This document shows, in pieces, positions 17,365 through 27,398 of a stretch of DNA of 64,000 nucleotides. Source of the stretch: Aporhodopirellula aestuarii (lineage in GTDB: Bacteria > Planctomycetota > Planctomycetia > Pirellulales > Pirellulaceae). The DNA lies in contig NZ_JAMQBK010000039.1 in NCBI RefSeq assembly GCF_023701485.1, positions 62,001 to 126,000 on the forward strand, read 5' to 3'. How positions within the stretch are numbered: the stretch's first letter is position 1; each line of letters starts with the position of its first letter. A model generated the notes under the pieces. The model was not told where the DNA came from. It worked only from the letters and a program-made list of their open reading frames with translations, and made no database searches. The translations under genes were made by a program, and so were the position numbers.

Positions 17365-18236
17365 CCTTGATCCAGTTCAAATAACAGTTGAATATCCGCG
17401 TCACTACCGATGACATCGAATCCGTAACGGATGGACGTAGACAGATTACGAGATCCGAACAGAGACGAACCTTGGGTGGAGTCGAAATATTCGCGCAAGG
17501 TTTGAAAGTCTTCGGCACCACCGGGAGCGACCAAAACCAGATAGTGAGACTTCTGAGCGTCGCGTTGTTTGATCGCCCTGATCAAGTCTTCGACGTCGAC
17601 AAAGGCGCGATTGACCTCACGATCGCCTTCCCGCATTGAAAGGCGTGCAGACCGACTGGGATGCTCGCCCAAACGCACGATGACTAAGGCGCGTCCATCA
17701 CGAAGTCTGTCGTTGTATAGCGGGGAATCATTGCCTGCAAGCCTTTGGGTGCGAGCCTTGAAGTCGGCGAGCGTCGATTGCACCTGCCGATTCTCAGCCT
17801 CGATCTTCCGCATTGCCGCTTCGGCTTGTAGCCGGGCAGATTGGTACCTCGACTCGGCGTCCTCAATTTGTCGCTCAACGGCGGCGAGTTGACTGGTGAG
17901 TTGTTCATTGCGGCTTTGCTGTTTTTCGATTCGCTCGAGCAGCACTTCCTCAGTCACTGTCGATGACATCGCGATCGCCTGATTCTCTTTCTGTTGACGC
18001 TGCCGCATTTGTTGAAGTTCGGCTTCAATCGCATCGGCGTCAGCGCGGGTTTGGTCAATGACTCGCATGATCGCGGCGGCATCCCCGGCGGGGGTTCGTG
18101 ACGCCGCTTCGACCTTTTCGAGTAATTCCAAGATCATGATCAGCGTGATCAGGATAAAGATCCCTACCACGGCGGTGATGATGTCTTGAAACGCAAAGAA
18201 GGATACGCCCGGCCCGCCAGATTTTCGACGCATCAA
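17361..18236 (-). CDS. ExbD-like single-span membrane protein (first of pair)
   Basis: 291 aa. The N-terminal span FFAFQDIITAVVGIFILITL (about residues 13-35) with an Asp in FQD matches ExbD/TolR-type proton-channel partners. A coiled coil (about 55-165) is followed by a folded C-terminal domain (RALVIVRLGEHPSRSARL onward, about 180-290). The ATG follows the stop of the MotA/ExbB gene directly, with no spacer, and its stop overlaps the next gene. Two different ExbD-like subunits with one ExbB-like subunit is an unusual stoichiometry at the gene level. Confidence 0.75.
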   Translation of the reverse strand: MMRRKSGGPGVSFFAFQDIITAVVGIFILITLIMILELLEKVEAASRTPAGDAAAIMRVIDQTRADADAIEAELQQMRQRQQKENQAIAMSSTVTEEVLLERIEKQQSRNEQLTSQLAAVERQIEDAESRYQSARLQAEAAMRKIEAENRQVQSTLADFKARTQRLAGNDSPLYNDRLRDGRALVIVRLGEHPSRSARLSMREGDREVNRAFVDVEDLIRAIKQRDAQKSHYLVLVAPGGAEDFQTLREYFDSTQGSSLFGSRNLSTSIRYGFDVIGSDADIQLLFELDQG

Positions 18237-19181
18237 TCACCTCCCTTGGGAAGTTGCGGCGGATGCGCTCGCTGGTATCGTCGCTTGCGGCGACGGACTC
18301 AACTCCGGCGGTGCCTCTTGCAAACCTTGCGTTGCGTCGTCGGCCCGCATGCGGGAAACAATTTGACTGAGGCAGTAATCCTGGCACTGATCCAGGAACT
18401 CCTCTTCGGCTTTCTTTTGTACCGTGATCCAAAGCTGCAAGAACAACGCGATGACCAACGCGACCAAAGTCGTTTCAAACGCCGTCGATAGTCCCCCGGT
18501 CACCTCCCGAAGCGAACCGATGATCCCCGCCACGTCGCTGTCGTCGGTCAGCAGTGCCGAGAAATTGCCGATCGCGCCGGCAAGCCCCAGTACGGTTCCG
18601 ATGAAACCCAACACCGGAATCGCCCACAGGAAACCGGAGAGCATCCCGAACGAGGTCGCCGACGCCGACTCATCGCGATCTGCCATCGATTGCAAAACCT
18701 CGTCAACGTCACCGATGCGTCCCAGGTTTTTCAAGCTCGACAAAGCGATCAAAATTCTACGAAAGACTAGAAACTGATCGGGGAAGTCCGCGATTGCGTG
18801 GATCGTCGTCAGTACGTCCGGGGCGGTCTGTCGGGTCAGCACGAAGCGTTGATTTTCCGGTACAACCGGCCGGGCCAACGCGCGGCGCTGGACTGATAGT
18901 TTCATGCGTTTGAAGATCAGAATCACGGCCGCCCAAAAACCCAGCAACACCGCGGCGTACTGCGTCGGTCCGCGGTCCAGCATCATCGATCGAAACGGGC
19001 TCGCGGGTAGCGATGAAAGGATACCGAAGAAAATTGCGGTTAGGATCAACGCGATCAGACCGCAGAACGCGGTACGGACGGACGTCCCCGCCGCGGGCGA
19101 TAAACCGAACATCGCTTCGGGGTCGCCTTGGCGGACGGACAAACGCTCGGGCGAGTGCGGCCAAGGATTGGAGGCTTGCAT
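18237..19181 (-). CDS. MotA/TolQ/ExbB-type proton channel protein
   Basis: 314 aa. Four hydrophobic segments: about residues 35-55, 74-92, 177-206 and 234-255. The third contains LWAIPVLGFIGTVLGLAGAI, the hallmark of the MotA/TolQ/ExbB family, and the fourth AFETTLVALVIALFLQL. The region between spans 2 and 3 is cytoplasmic and larger than in ExbQ-type proteins. The product should form a pentameric ion channel around the ExbD-like spans encoded immediately downstream and convert proton or sodium flow into movement or signal. Nine bp separate it from the GYF gene upstream. Confidence 0.87.
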   Translation of the reverse strand: MQASNPWPHSPERLSVRQGDPEAMFGLSPAAGTSVRTAFCGLIALILTAIFFGILSSLPASPFRSMMLDRGPTQYAAVLLGFWAAVILIFKRMKLSVQRRALARPVVPENQRFVLTRQTAPDVLTTIHAIADFPDQFLVFRRILIALSSLKNLGRIGDVDEVLQSMADRDESASATSFGMLSGFLWAIPVLGFIGTVLGLAGAIGNFSALLTDDSDVAGIIGSLREVTGGLSTAFETTLVALVIALFLQLWITVQKKAEEEFLDQCQDYCLSQIVSRMRADDATQGLQEAPPELSPSPQATIPASASAATSQGR

Positions 19182-19190
19182 CAGGTTACC

Positions 19191-20129
19191 CTAAGTCGTT
19201 TGGGCGATGGTGATTAAAAGAAAAATGGCCAAGACGATTTGATTAGCGATAATAAACGCGGCCGATAGTCCGGCAAACAGCCATAGCCGGTGTTCGTGCC
19301 GGGCGATGGCGACGGAGTCATTCGATTCGCCTCGACGGTTCATCTTTGAAAGGAGCTTGGTCATTTCGATCGCTGTCATCAGCAGCAGGCCGGAAAAGAT
19401 CAGCGAGCTTACGGCCCATAGTGCGATTAGCCCGCCACTTTCGAATCGTCGGGCTGCCACCGCGGTGTAGATTTGGAAGAGTCCCGCAGCGAAAGATTCG
19501 GCCGCGAATATGTACGTGATGATGCAAACGGTCAGCACCCAGAACGCACGCCGCGAACGTAGGTCGCGTAGCGCGTAACCCCCATCGTCCGAATCGGTGA
19601 CCGCCGGGGACGACGTAAAGCTTGAAGCCAGATCGCGGGTTACAGCCGGCTGAGACATGATCAATGCAGCTGGCAAGACTTCGCGGGCGGGCTTCCAGTG
19701 TTCCATGCCGTGGCGCCACACAGGTGTTTCGGCATTGATGCGTCGCTCGCTGATCCAGCGTCCCAATGTATGTTCGTCGATTGGTCCCTGCCGATTGCCG
19801 TCGATGGCGATGTACCAATCACCGGCCGGTGCGTCGGCCACTGTGGCGGGATCCGAAGCAGGCTGGGAGTTCCCAGTGACTTTGGAAGGGCCGGTTTCTT
19901 CGACGATGACGTCATCGTTCGTTGATCCCCGCGTGCCGGACGATTGTTGCTCCAATTGCCACTGATCGATCCGCTTCCATTGATTGTTTCCGGCCGGGGA
20001 AATTTCATCCTTGGGGCCCAATTGTTGCCGCGAGATCATGCGATCAATCTGCGTCCGGTCAAACGGACCAAGACGACGTCCCTGACGACGGACCTGGAAT
20101 TTTTCGTAGGCTTCGGCGGTGGAACTCAT
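19191..20129 (-). CDS. membrane protein with two GYF_2 domains
   Basis: 312 aa. Two GYF_2-type modules: FQVRRQGRRLGPFDRTQIDR (about residues 11-55) and DWYIAIDGNRQGPIDEHTLG (about 106-155), each ending in the tryptophan motif (QWKRIDQW; HWKPA). The C-terminal half has three to four membrane spans (about 193-310). GYF_2 domains are small adaptor modules common in planctomycete membrane proteins and probably bind proline-rich or short linear peptides; the GAP1 protein of the same operon has a Pro-rich linker that could be a partner (inference). Its start overlaps the preceding gene by 4 bp. Confidence 0.8.
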   Translation of the reverse strand: MSSTAEAYEKFQVRRQGRRLGPFDRTQIDRMISRQQLGPKDEISPAGNNQWKRIDQWQLEQQSSGTRGSTNDDVIVEETGPSKVTGNSQPASDPATVADAPAGDWYIAIDGNRQGPIDEHTLGRWISERRINAETPVWRHGMEHWKPAREVLPAALIMSQPAVTRDLASSFTSSPAVTDSDDGGYALRDLRSRRAFWVLTVCIITYIFAAESFAAGLFQIYTAVAARRFESGGLIALWAVSSLIFSGLLLMTAIEMTKLLSKMNRRGESNDSVAIARHEHRLWLFAGLSAAFIIANQIVLAIFLLITIAQTT

Positions 20130-23128
20130 GGAGAGACGCTCACAAGGGAGTGTTGGTGACTAGGCAGATTGATCGCCACAGGCGTCGCCGTTCCGCTGCT
20201 GAGAAAAATTGGTTCCCCTGCGGTCATGGCAATCGATGAGTCGGTGACTTTCATTTGGCCACTTTCGAATGTTCCGAAGGGGATCCATCGGCATTTGAGC
20301 GGATCGGCAGAATCTCGGCGAACGACCATCAATATGCCTGACCCCAGCGATTCTGTGGGTTCCCAGTAGTGAACGACCCGCGTGGACGCCGGACTACTCA
20401 GTTTCGACCCGCCGACGATATCCCAAATTCCGACGGGCCGAATTCGCATGTGAGCCAGTCGTTTGGCTTCTTGCCGCGGGTCGCGATGGGCTTGATAAAG
20501 GGCAGACAAAGCCGGCATTATTTTCTGGACGACCAAGTCGGTCGGCCGCACCGAGCGTGCCGCCGGTCGATGCCAGTCCTCCCAATCCGCCTGGCGAGCG
20601 ACGAGGGCATGATGGACTTTGGCGAATTGATCCCGGGCCGCTGAACCTTCCATGATCTTTTCAATTGCTTGGGCCAGCAAGATTTCTTTGATCGTCGAAT
20701 CGAGTTTTTCACGGCGACATAGATTGGCTAGCCACTTGAGCATTTCGCCGTCCCAATCGGCCAAGGCATCGGCGCGGGCGGCTTTCCATTTAGCCTTTAG
20801 CGTCACGACACTAGCGGCCGGTTCCAGTTCAATCACCAGCGGTGTACTGAGTGTTTCCTGCTCGATCGCCCCGTCGCCGGTCTGGACGACTTCCACCCGC
20901 GAAAGCAGCGGTTGATTCTCGCCAATCGAGAATTTCTCCCGCTCACTGTCGTAGAAGTTTTTGTAGATATAGACTCGTTCTCCCTGGCCGCCCCTTTGCG
21001 TTACGGAGATGATTTGTGAAAAAAGCGATTGATCCAGAAATCTCTCAAACTGATCCAGAATCGACTGCCGACGTTCCGCCTGATCGATGCACGCCCGCAA
21101 CGATGCCGGAATATCGAACGGTGGCGTGACGCAGACTTCGGAAAGTTCTCCGCCGGACTGCGTCGCATTTGAAATCAACTCCCGTTGGAATTGTTTCGAG
21201 AAGATCTCCTGCACCCGCCGGATGTGTAGATTCCAAAGGTCCGCCGTCTCCCAGAACTCGGCCGAATCGAGCGTTTGACGGAACCCGGCGGATCTCCGAT
21301 CGACGGACAGTTCGGAGATATAGTTTTCCATTCGTGATTTTAAGTTGGACAACGATCGGGCGGCCAGCAGATCTTCAAGCGCTTTAGCGGATCGAATGAG
21401 CAATACTTCCTGCTCGTGCATGCGGGTCTTCAATGCAGCAATGCGTTGGATCTGGTTATCTCCTTCTTGTTTTGCTGAGAGGCTGGCGTAGGGGAAATCG
21501 GCAAGGCTATGTTTGATACTGACGGTCAATTCGTTGAGCTTGGCGGCTTGGCTGCGGAGATCATCCAGTTCAAACTTGGCGAGCTGTGCTTGGGAATGTT
21601 GAGGCAAGATGTCGCCGGTTTCGCGAAGCGCACTGATCAACGATTCGGTGTGGTTCTTTCGGCGGCCGTCGACGAAGCGTGCGTATCGGTCGCGTTGTTT
21701 CAGAACGCGGAGTTTCTCATCGTCGGTGGTCGCTTCCTCTTCCAGCCGAGAGAGCGTCGAAGGTTCGAGTGCTTCATCGTCGATGGCTTCTAATTCGGAT
21801 ATCTGTTGATCAAAGCGAGCCGCCCGATCCTCTTCGCTTTGCATCATCGACTGATGCAGCACAACCAGTTCAGCCACTTTTGGATCCGATACCAGTTTGG
21901 GTTGCGACCGCCGGACCGCTTCGATGAATTGGCTCGCCTCGTCCAACGCCCCTGAATCCAAAATTCGGCGAAGTTGACCGGATACCGTGGCAACCTTCTC
22001 GGCGTACCCACGTCGGATTTGCCACGTCACCAGAAACCCGATCAGCAGCAGGGTCGCAACCGCCACGGCCCCGACGGCGAGTTGAAACTTTCGCTTTCCA
22101 CGGGTTTTCAAGTCGTCGATCGTGGCCCGGTATCGATTGAATAGTTCCGGCGGCAAAGGTTCGTCAAACGTGATCGCTTTCTGATACGCAGATTCGATTT
22201 GCGGTACGGTCACGCCGGAACGATCCATCGTGTTTTCAAGTTTTGCGATGGCCGAGTGCCGGGCCGCAACGCGTTGCTGCTCGGCATTCAATTCGGCAAC
22301 ATACTCGAGCCCCGGGCTCGCGATCACTTCCGCCTCGGCGGCGACCGATGACGGCCCGAATTGTTCGACGATTTCGTCACGCAGCGTCGTGTAGAGGGCG
22401 GCCGCTTGGCGGGTTCTCGCTTCGTCGAATTGGTCCATCGATTCCTGAATCGCTGCGGCGGCAGCGATAAGGTCTTCTTGCTTTCCAGCCAGACGCAATT
22501 GATGGATATGCCGATTGACCGCTGTCTGCAACGACGGCGGCGGGGCGGTCTGCCAGGTATCAGCGAGTTCTCGCTTTAACAACATCAACTTCGCGAGGTC
22601 GTCTGACCTTACAGCTTGCTGGACGTCGGCGGAAAGTTCTTTCAACCGCGCTTTCTCGTGCGCGTCGATGTCATCGATCCAGTGGGGACTAGTCGGATCG
22701 GCCTCTGCGATCGCCCGAAGCGTTCGCAGACGCCAGACTAAGGGCGCGCGAGCCAGGACCAGTTTGCGTTGACGTTTAAGCAACCCGTCGATCGATTGCA
22801 ATTCGACCATCGCATCGCCGAGCACCTCGATCGCCTCGGTATCGACAACCGATATTGGAGGAAGGTCGTAAAGCTCCGTGAGCTCCATCAACTCATCGAG
22901 CCGCGGGATGGAAAGCTCGTTAGCTTGATCGATCAACGACGGTGACGATCCAATGATCGCCATCGCCTCGCTGCGAAGTCCACGACGGACCAAATCGACG
23001 GCATCGCCGAGTTTTTGATTGACGATCGATAACTCGCCTTCGTATTGCTCGACGACCTCGCGAAGATCTTCTTCGGAGATGCTGTGGCTGTCGAGCAATC
23101 GATTGACGCGTCGGGTGATGGCGGACAT
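20126..23128 (-). CDS. large helical single-span membrane protein of the GTPase operon
   Basis: 1000 aa, family not recognised. The N-terminal 340 residues are helical and cytoplasmic in character. One span lies at about residues 350-372 (LAVGAVAVATLLLIGFLVTW), followed by a long helical and coiled-coil region and a more globular end containing IWDIVGGSKLSSPAS and WIPFGTF segments. No enzymatic motif is visible. The length and single span suggest a scaffold linking cytoplasmic and outer faces of the membrane complex. It sits between the GAP1-N2 gene (20-bp gap) and the GYF gene (4-bp overlap). Confidence 0.75.
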   Translation of the reverse strand: MSAITRRVNRLLDSHSISEEDLREVVEQYEGELSIVNQKLGDAVDLVRRGLRSEAMAIIGSSPSLIDQANELSIPRLDELMELTELYDLPPISVVDTEAIEVLGDAMVELQSIDGLLKRQRKLVLARAPLVWRLRTLRAIAEADPTSPHWIDDIDAHEKARLKELSADVQQAVRSDDLAKLMLLKRELADTWQTAPPPSLQTAVNRHIHQLRLAGKQEDLIAAAAAIQESMDQFDEARTRQAAALYTTLRDEIVEQFGPSSVAAEAEVIASPGLEYVAELNAEQQRVAARHSAIAKLENTMDRSGVTVPQIESAYQKAITFDEPLPPELFNRYRATIDDLKTRGKRKFQLAVGAVAVATLLLIGFLVTWQIRRGYAEKVATVSGQLRRILDSGALDEASQFIEAVRRSQPKLVSDPKVAELVVLHQSMMQSEEDRAARFDQQISELEAIDDEALEPSTLSRLEEEATTDDEKLRVLKQRDRYARFVDGRRKNHTESLISALRETGDILPQHSQAQLAKFELDDLRSQAAKLNELTVSIKHSLADFPYASLSAKQEGDNQIQRIAALKTRMHEQEVLLIRSAKALEDLLAARSLSNLKSRMENYISELSVDRRSAGFRQTLDSAEFWETADLWNLHIRRVQEIFSKQFQRELISNATQSGGELSEVCVTPPFDIPASLRACIDQAERRQSILDQFERFLDQSLFSQIISVTQRGGQGERVYIYKNFYDSEREKFSIGENQPLLSRVEVVQTGDGAIEQETLSTPLVIELEPAASVVTLKAKWKAARADALADWDGEMLKWLANLCRREKLDSTIKEILLAQAIEKIMEGSAARDQFAKVHHALVARQADWEDWHRPAARSVRPTDLVVQKIMPALSALYQAHRDPRQEAKRLAHMRIRPVGIWDIVGGSKLSSPASTRVVHYWEPTESLGSGILMVVRRDSADPLKCRWIPFGTFESGQMKVTDSSIAMTAGEPIFLSSGTATPVAINLPSHQHSLVSVSP

Positions 23129-23148
23129 GGATTTCTTAAATGCTAATC

Positions 23149-25899
23149 TTAATTTGGGGGACCATAGACCAATTCTGGGAAGAAGAATAATTCGAAGGTC
23201 TCGACGGTTATAAACTTAGGTTTCTGTCCAAGCGTAGTTGCCGAGCGGGAAGTATTTTCCAAGGTGTATCCAAAGTCGAGTCGTGCTCCGAAATCCAAAA
23301 CACCTTCGTTCCTCATAAGTTCATCGTAGCTGTCTCGAAGCATTTCGAGGTTTTCGATGTGCTCATCGATCTTTGTTCCGATCGCCACGTTGGGCGTGAC
23401 GAATTTGCTAAAGACTTGAACGATGTCCAATTTGACCGATTTGAGGTCGATCACTGTCTGATCGGATTGCGTGATGTATAGCTCGTCGAGTTTGCCAGCG
23501 GGTGACTGGATAACGACTGCCGTCAATTTGTCGATAGCGGCGTTCCATTTATCAGCTTCTTTTTTCCGTCTTTCTTCTTCTCGCCTTTCTTTACCTTCAG
23601 TCCTTTTGACCTCATTTCGCCACTTTTCGATGTCGCTTTTCGCCTTCTCGGATTTGCCAAGAAATGCTGTTCTTAGGATTCGACTGGACTCGAATGTTAC
23701 GTCTTGTTGTTCGACAAATCGGTCGAGCTGTTGCAGTATCGGGTACCGCTGACGAACGGCAGGCGGAATATTCTTTTGATTGAGGTTGAACTTGAGGATG
23801 ATTTCGGAAGCACCACGCGTGACCGAGAGCCAACCCTCAAACCTACCTGGCAGCTTGACCGCGACATTCGATTGGGGCAGCTGAATCAGATCGCCATCGT
23901 CAACTTTCACTCGATTAATGGCTTTCAGGTTGTCTGCATTCACAGAGATCTCGCAGCGAGGCCTAATTTGAAGCCGGTCTTCGTTGCGACTGGAGTCACC
24001 ATCAAAGTGGATAAGCAGTCTATGCGAATCGCGACGACGTTTAAGCTCGGTGGCTAATTCTTCTCGCTTCGGATCCAATTGCTTCTCGAGCGACTCGGCG
24101 AGTTCTATCTTTTTAGCGGATAGTTCTTCGTATAGTTTCAATTGGCCCTTTTGTAGGTAGTCCTTCTCCGTCGCGCGAACCTTCTTGATCGTTTGTTCGA
24201 CGGCGACGCGATTGGAAAGCCGCAAAATTAGTCCCGGCTGTTTTTGTTTGTCATCTTCCCACTTCTTCGCGTCAACCTTCCAAATTTCAATCAGCTCGAC
24301 TAGACGCTCCCGGTCCGCTTGAAGATTGTTCAAAGGCACGTGTTGTTTCAACGCTTCGATTTCTTGCTTGCGAGCCTCAATGAAGCTGGCTAACTGTTTT
24401 TCCCCATCTTCGGCTCGCGCCCACATTGCCAACTGTTCGTCGGTTGGTTGCAGGGAAAGTTCATAAAGTTGTTTGTATCGGTCGTTTAGCCGCGTCAGTT
24501 CGTTTTTGACTTTCTTGGAGAACTTGGTGATCGAGTTTTCGTGATCGTTACCCAGGAAGGCTTCACCGTCGAGAATTCTCTTGGCGAGATCTTCAAGCGA
24601 TTTCCGTTTCTCGTCGTCGGCCTGCTTCGGCTCGGCTGCTTTGGCATCGGCGTTGGCATCCGCCGCCGATCTGGGTTCCATCACGGGTTCCGGTTCCAGC
24701 TCAACGTCCGGTTCCGGCTCGACATTCGCGGATACGTTCACTTCCGGCGGGTTCTCGATGCCGGCCGCAGCGTTCAGTTCGGCCAGTAAGTCGTCTGAAT
24801 CGGTACGTAACAAGTAAAAGGTCACGCCCCCGCCGAGGCACAACAACAGTAATGCCGCGACCCCGAGGAGGGCCCAAACATGGTTTTGAAACGGCGAAGA
24901 TTTAGGCTGGAACGGCGGCGGTAGTTGGCCCGGTCTAAGTTGTGGTGGCGCAAGTTGGGGCGGCATAAGTTCGGGCGGAGGGACCGGGAACCTGGGTTCG
25001 CCCGTATCGGAAACCGTCGGTTGACCGGTGGATTCAGGGAGCTCCATTCGCGCGGGAGTCGATGCTGCCGGCACCGCAGCCGGACCGACGGTTTCGGACA
25101 GAGCGAACTGCCCCGAACGGGCCGCGTCGACCAGCGGACTGGGAGGCGGAGTGCCCAAGTTGCCGGACGCTATATCGAGTGTCATTGCCGTTGGCGGTAC
25201 CGCCAACGCTTCGGGTGATCCCGCGATCATACAACGCAAACGACAATTCACTCCCGGCGGCAATTCACCGGTGTGCGTTGAAAAGGTAGCGTTCCAGCGT
25301 TTCGATTCGGGAAGTAGACAGATTGCCTCGTCGACCAAAGCCAACAAGTCAGCGTTCTGCTCAGGTCGGTATATCAAGTAAAGCGGTGGACCGGGAGCTT
25401 GGCTTTCGAAAATCGACGCCACGGTCCCGGCCCATCCGGCGTCGCCACTGAGTCGTGCCCAGGTTTGGGCGATCCGTTGGGGCGAGTCGGCCTGAGGGAT
25501 CGTCTTCAGCTCGGGTATCTTGCGAACCTCGCCGTCCCACGCCTCGATGGCGAACCCCGGTTGTCGCAGAACCGCGGCTGGCCCGCCGGCGGCTTGGGCG
25601 GTCGTGGCGACGACGACGTGATAGGCGATCTTATTGGTTCGGCCGGTGTAATCGGGTGGCGCCTCGGCGATTCGAGACAGCACGTTGACCGGACGTCCGG
25701 CCACCTTCATTCGCACGTGCATGTAGTTGACAGGGGATTGCCCGTCGCCGTCGGCGTGGCGATACGCCGACAAACTCTCCAGCGGCCCGACCAACCCGGC
25801 TGGCATGCTTTCGGACATGGCCACCGTGCAGAATCCGCGGCTTCCCGGGCGGAGCCCCCGCGGAGCAGAGGTGTAAACCAATTCGCTACTCTTAGACAT
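23149..25899 (-). CDS. GTPase-associated protein with GAP1-N2 domain and membrane span
   Basis: 916 aa. The N-terminus matches the GAP1-N2 type: ELVYTSAPRGLRPGSRGFCTV and LESLSAYRH, then the conserved RWNATFSTHTGELPPGVNCR region (about 205-225). A Pro-rich linker (about 270-345) leads to one span (about 349-371), then a long charged coiled coil (about 420-640) and a C-terminal domain. GAP1 proteins are named for their gene linkage to a distinct GTPase, and such systems are predicted to act in biological conflict; here the GTPase gene is directly upstream with a 1-bp gap. The protein probably carries the GTPase signal to the membrane complex. Confidence 0.82.
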   Translation of the reverse strand: MSKSSELVYTSAPRGLRPGSRGFCTVAMSESMPAGLVGPLESLSAYRHADGDGQSPVNYMHVRMKVAGRPVNVLSRIAEAPPDYTGRTNKIAYHVVVATTAQAAGGPAAVLRQPGFAIEAWDGEVRKIPELKTIPQADSPQRIAQTWARLSGDAGWAGTVASIFESQAPGPPLYLIYRPEQNADLLALVDEAICLLPESKRWNATFSTHTGELPPGVNCRLRCMIAGSPEALAVPPTAMTLDIASGNLGTPPPSPLVDAARSGQFALSETVGPAAVPAASTPARMELPESTGQPTVSDTGEPRFPVPPPELMPPQLAPPQLRPGQLPPPFQPKSSPFQNHVWALLGVAALLLLCLGGGVTFYLLRTDSDDLLAELNAAAGIENPPEVNVSANVEPEPDVELEPEPVMEPRSAADANADAKAAEPKQADDEKRKSLEDLAKRILDGEAFLGNDHENSITKFSKKVKNELTRLNDRYKQLYELSLQPTDEQLAMWARAEDGEKQLASFIEARKQEIEALKQHVPLNNLQADRERLVELIEIWKVDAKKWEDDKQKQPGLILRLSNRVAVEQTIKKVRATEKDYLQKGQLKLYEELSAKKIELAESLEKQLDPKREELATELKRRRDSHRLLIHFDGDSSRNEDRLQIRPRCEISVNADNLKAINRVKVDDGDLIQLPQSNVAVKLPGRFEGWLSVTRGASEIILKFNLNQKNIPPAVRQRYPILQQLDRFVEQQDVTFESSRILRTAFLGKSEKAKSDIEKWRNEVKRTEGKERREEERRKKEADKWNAAIDKLTAVVIQSPAGKLDELYITQSDQTVIDLKSVKLDIVQVFSKFVTPNVAIGTKIDEHIENLEMLRDSYDELMRNEGVLDFGARLDFGYTLENTSRSATTLGQKPKFITVETFELFFFPELVYGPPN

Positions 25900-25900
25900 G

Positions 25901-27211
25901 TTATCCCGAGCCTGCTGCGTCTTGTTTCCGACGCCCGACGTCGATCAGTCCGCGGAAACGTCGGGCAAGCAAATAAATTAGGCTGACCTCGGCCCACTGA
26001 GGCCGGATGTCTTTGGGGCGGATGCCCAGTTGCCCACTTTCAGGATCCAATTCTGGTCGCCGCCCAGTCGCCGAAACCGGCATGTAAATCACCTCGCTGC
26101 TTACCGTGGCCGCCGCCGCGGTCATTTCGGGACAGGTTCGACGCAGCAGGTCTCGCAGCTTGGCAGACGTTTGAAGGATCCGATCCTCATCGATCGCTTC
26201 ACGGTCGTGATCGACTTTACCGAATGGCGGATCGGTGGCTATGTCCGGTAGCAGCTTTCTCCAAGCGTCCCACTTAGTCACCAAGACGACCAACGTGGCA
26301 CCAATTTTTTCGTCTTCCCGCATACCGGCCTTTTGACGGACTCGGTTGATTGCTTCGAGCAGGATGCTGTCTTGGCGGATCGTCTGCCCGCCGGAACGTC
26401 CCGCCCCGGTCATTTGTGGGTCGTCACTCTTGCCTTCGCATACTGCGCGAAATCGAGGATCCTGCGTCGGATCAAAACAAAACAATAAAGCTTCACTGCG
26501 GGCCAAGTGGCCCGTCACCGGTCCGGTCGATTCGTCGGCGCCGGGTAAGAACGATTCGCCCGCGTTGTCGTACAGGCAAAGCACCCTTGATAGGGTGGCT
26601 TTCTTGTCTTCGTTGGGGTGGCCTTCACCCGGACTGAGCGTGAACAGGAATGGCCGCGGAAGATTGACCGCCCGTTCAGCCATTTGCACCCGGTTGTACA
26701 GCGTGCCCTGTTCTTCGGTCTTGGGAAGCCACGTCAACTGGTCAGGCTTACTGGACAGGAACTGACGTTCCTCGTACTCGATCAGCCTCGCGTTCATTGC
26801 AGCGTCGGCGTCGGTCAGCAGCATTTGAAACCGCTCAGCCATTGACCGCCGTGCCTGCCAAATCATTGAAGCGAGTAGGTAGCTCTTGCCGCTGCCCGGT
26901 GCCCCGAGGATTGAAAAGAAAACCACGGGAATTTCGAACAAGCGACGCGGCACCCTCAGGTGACATCGGGGGCACCCGGTTTCGGTAGCTTCGGAACCTT
27001 CCGGATCGATTGCACGGTTGTCGGGCGTAAAGCGTGAGGGCAAGAATCGCCGCAGTTCGCTTTCACCTAGTTTTTCGTCGCCATAGAGCGACGGGTGTGT
27101 AGCGATCCACACGGCGTCTTCAGGAGCGAACTCGGCCCAGCAATGCGGGCAAACAAGCTTTTCGAGTAGCCGCATGCTAGTCGGACTCGAGGAAGGGGAA
27201 GCGGAAGTCAT
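25901..27211 (-). CDS. zinc-ribbon P-loop GTPase (double-GTPase-2 type)
   Basis: 436 aa. The zinc ligands C21/C24 (CPHC) and C80/C83 (CPRC) frame an insert. The P-loop GAPGSGKS lies at residues 103-110, a G3-like DNAGE follows LCLY, and TKWD in LVVLVTKWDAW is a G4 motif specific for guanine. The zinc ribbon placed before the P-loop and its linkage to a GAP1-N2 gene point to the DO-GTPase2 family. It heads the seven-gene operon and is presumably the sensor or switch. Start at 27211 is supported only by frame; Met 27175 is an alternative. Confidence 0.82.
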   Translation of the reverse strand: MTSASPSSSPTSMRLLEKLVCPHCWAEFAPEDAVWIATHPSLYGDEKLGESELRRFLPSRFTPDNRAIDPEGSEATETGCPRCHLRVPRRLFEIPVVFFSILGAPGSGKSYLLASMIWQARRSMAERFQMLLTDADAAMNARLIEYEERQFLSSKPDQLTWLPKTEEQGTLYNRVQMAERAVNLPRPFLFTLSPGEGHPNEDKKATLSRVLCLYDNAGESFLPGADESTGPVTGHLARSEALLFCFDPTQDPRFRAVCEGKSDDPQMTGAGRSGGQTIRQDSILLEAINRVRQKAGMREDEKIGATLVVLVTKWDAWRKLLPDIATDPPFGKVDHDREAIDEDRILQTSAKLRDLLRRTCPEMTAAAATVSSEVIYMPVSATGRRPELDPESGQLGIRPKDIRPQWAEVSLIYLLARRFRGLIDVGRRKQDAAGSG

Positions 27212-27398
27212 GTGGTGGGATGCAGGTAACTAGTTGCGAGGCCTCTTTGCTCTAAGCACTATCGAAAGCGTCTTTCGTTTTGATGCGGAGGGGGTTAATG
27301 TACTAACCGAACAGGTGGTAAACAACTGGGCCCAATGGAAGAATAAGCGGCGTAACAGAAAACCACCAACAGCCTAATGATTCCATCGACGAGCCCCT
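27212..27398. promoter_or_regulatory. divergent promoter region
   Basis: 187 bp between the start of the minus-strand GTPase operon and the plus-strand GYF/DUF4177 gene. It must hold the promoters for both directions. No clear operator was recognised; the sequence is AT-richer than its surroundings. Confidence 0.5.
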
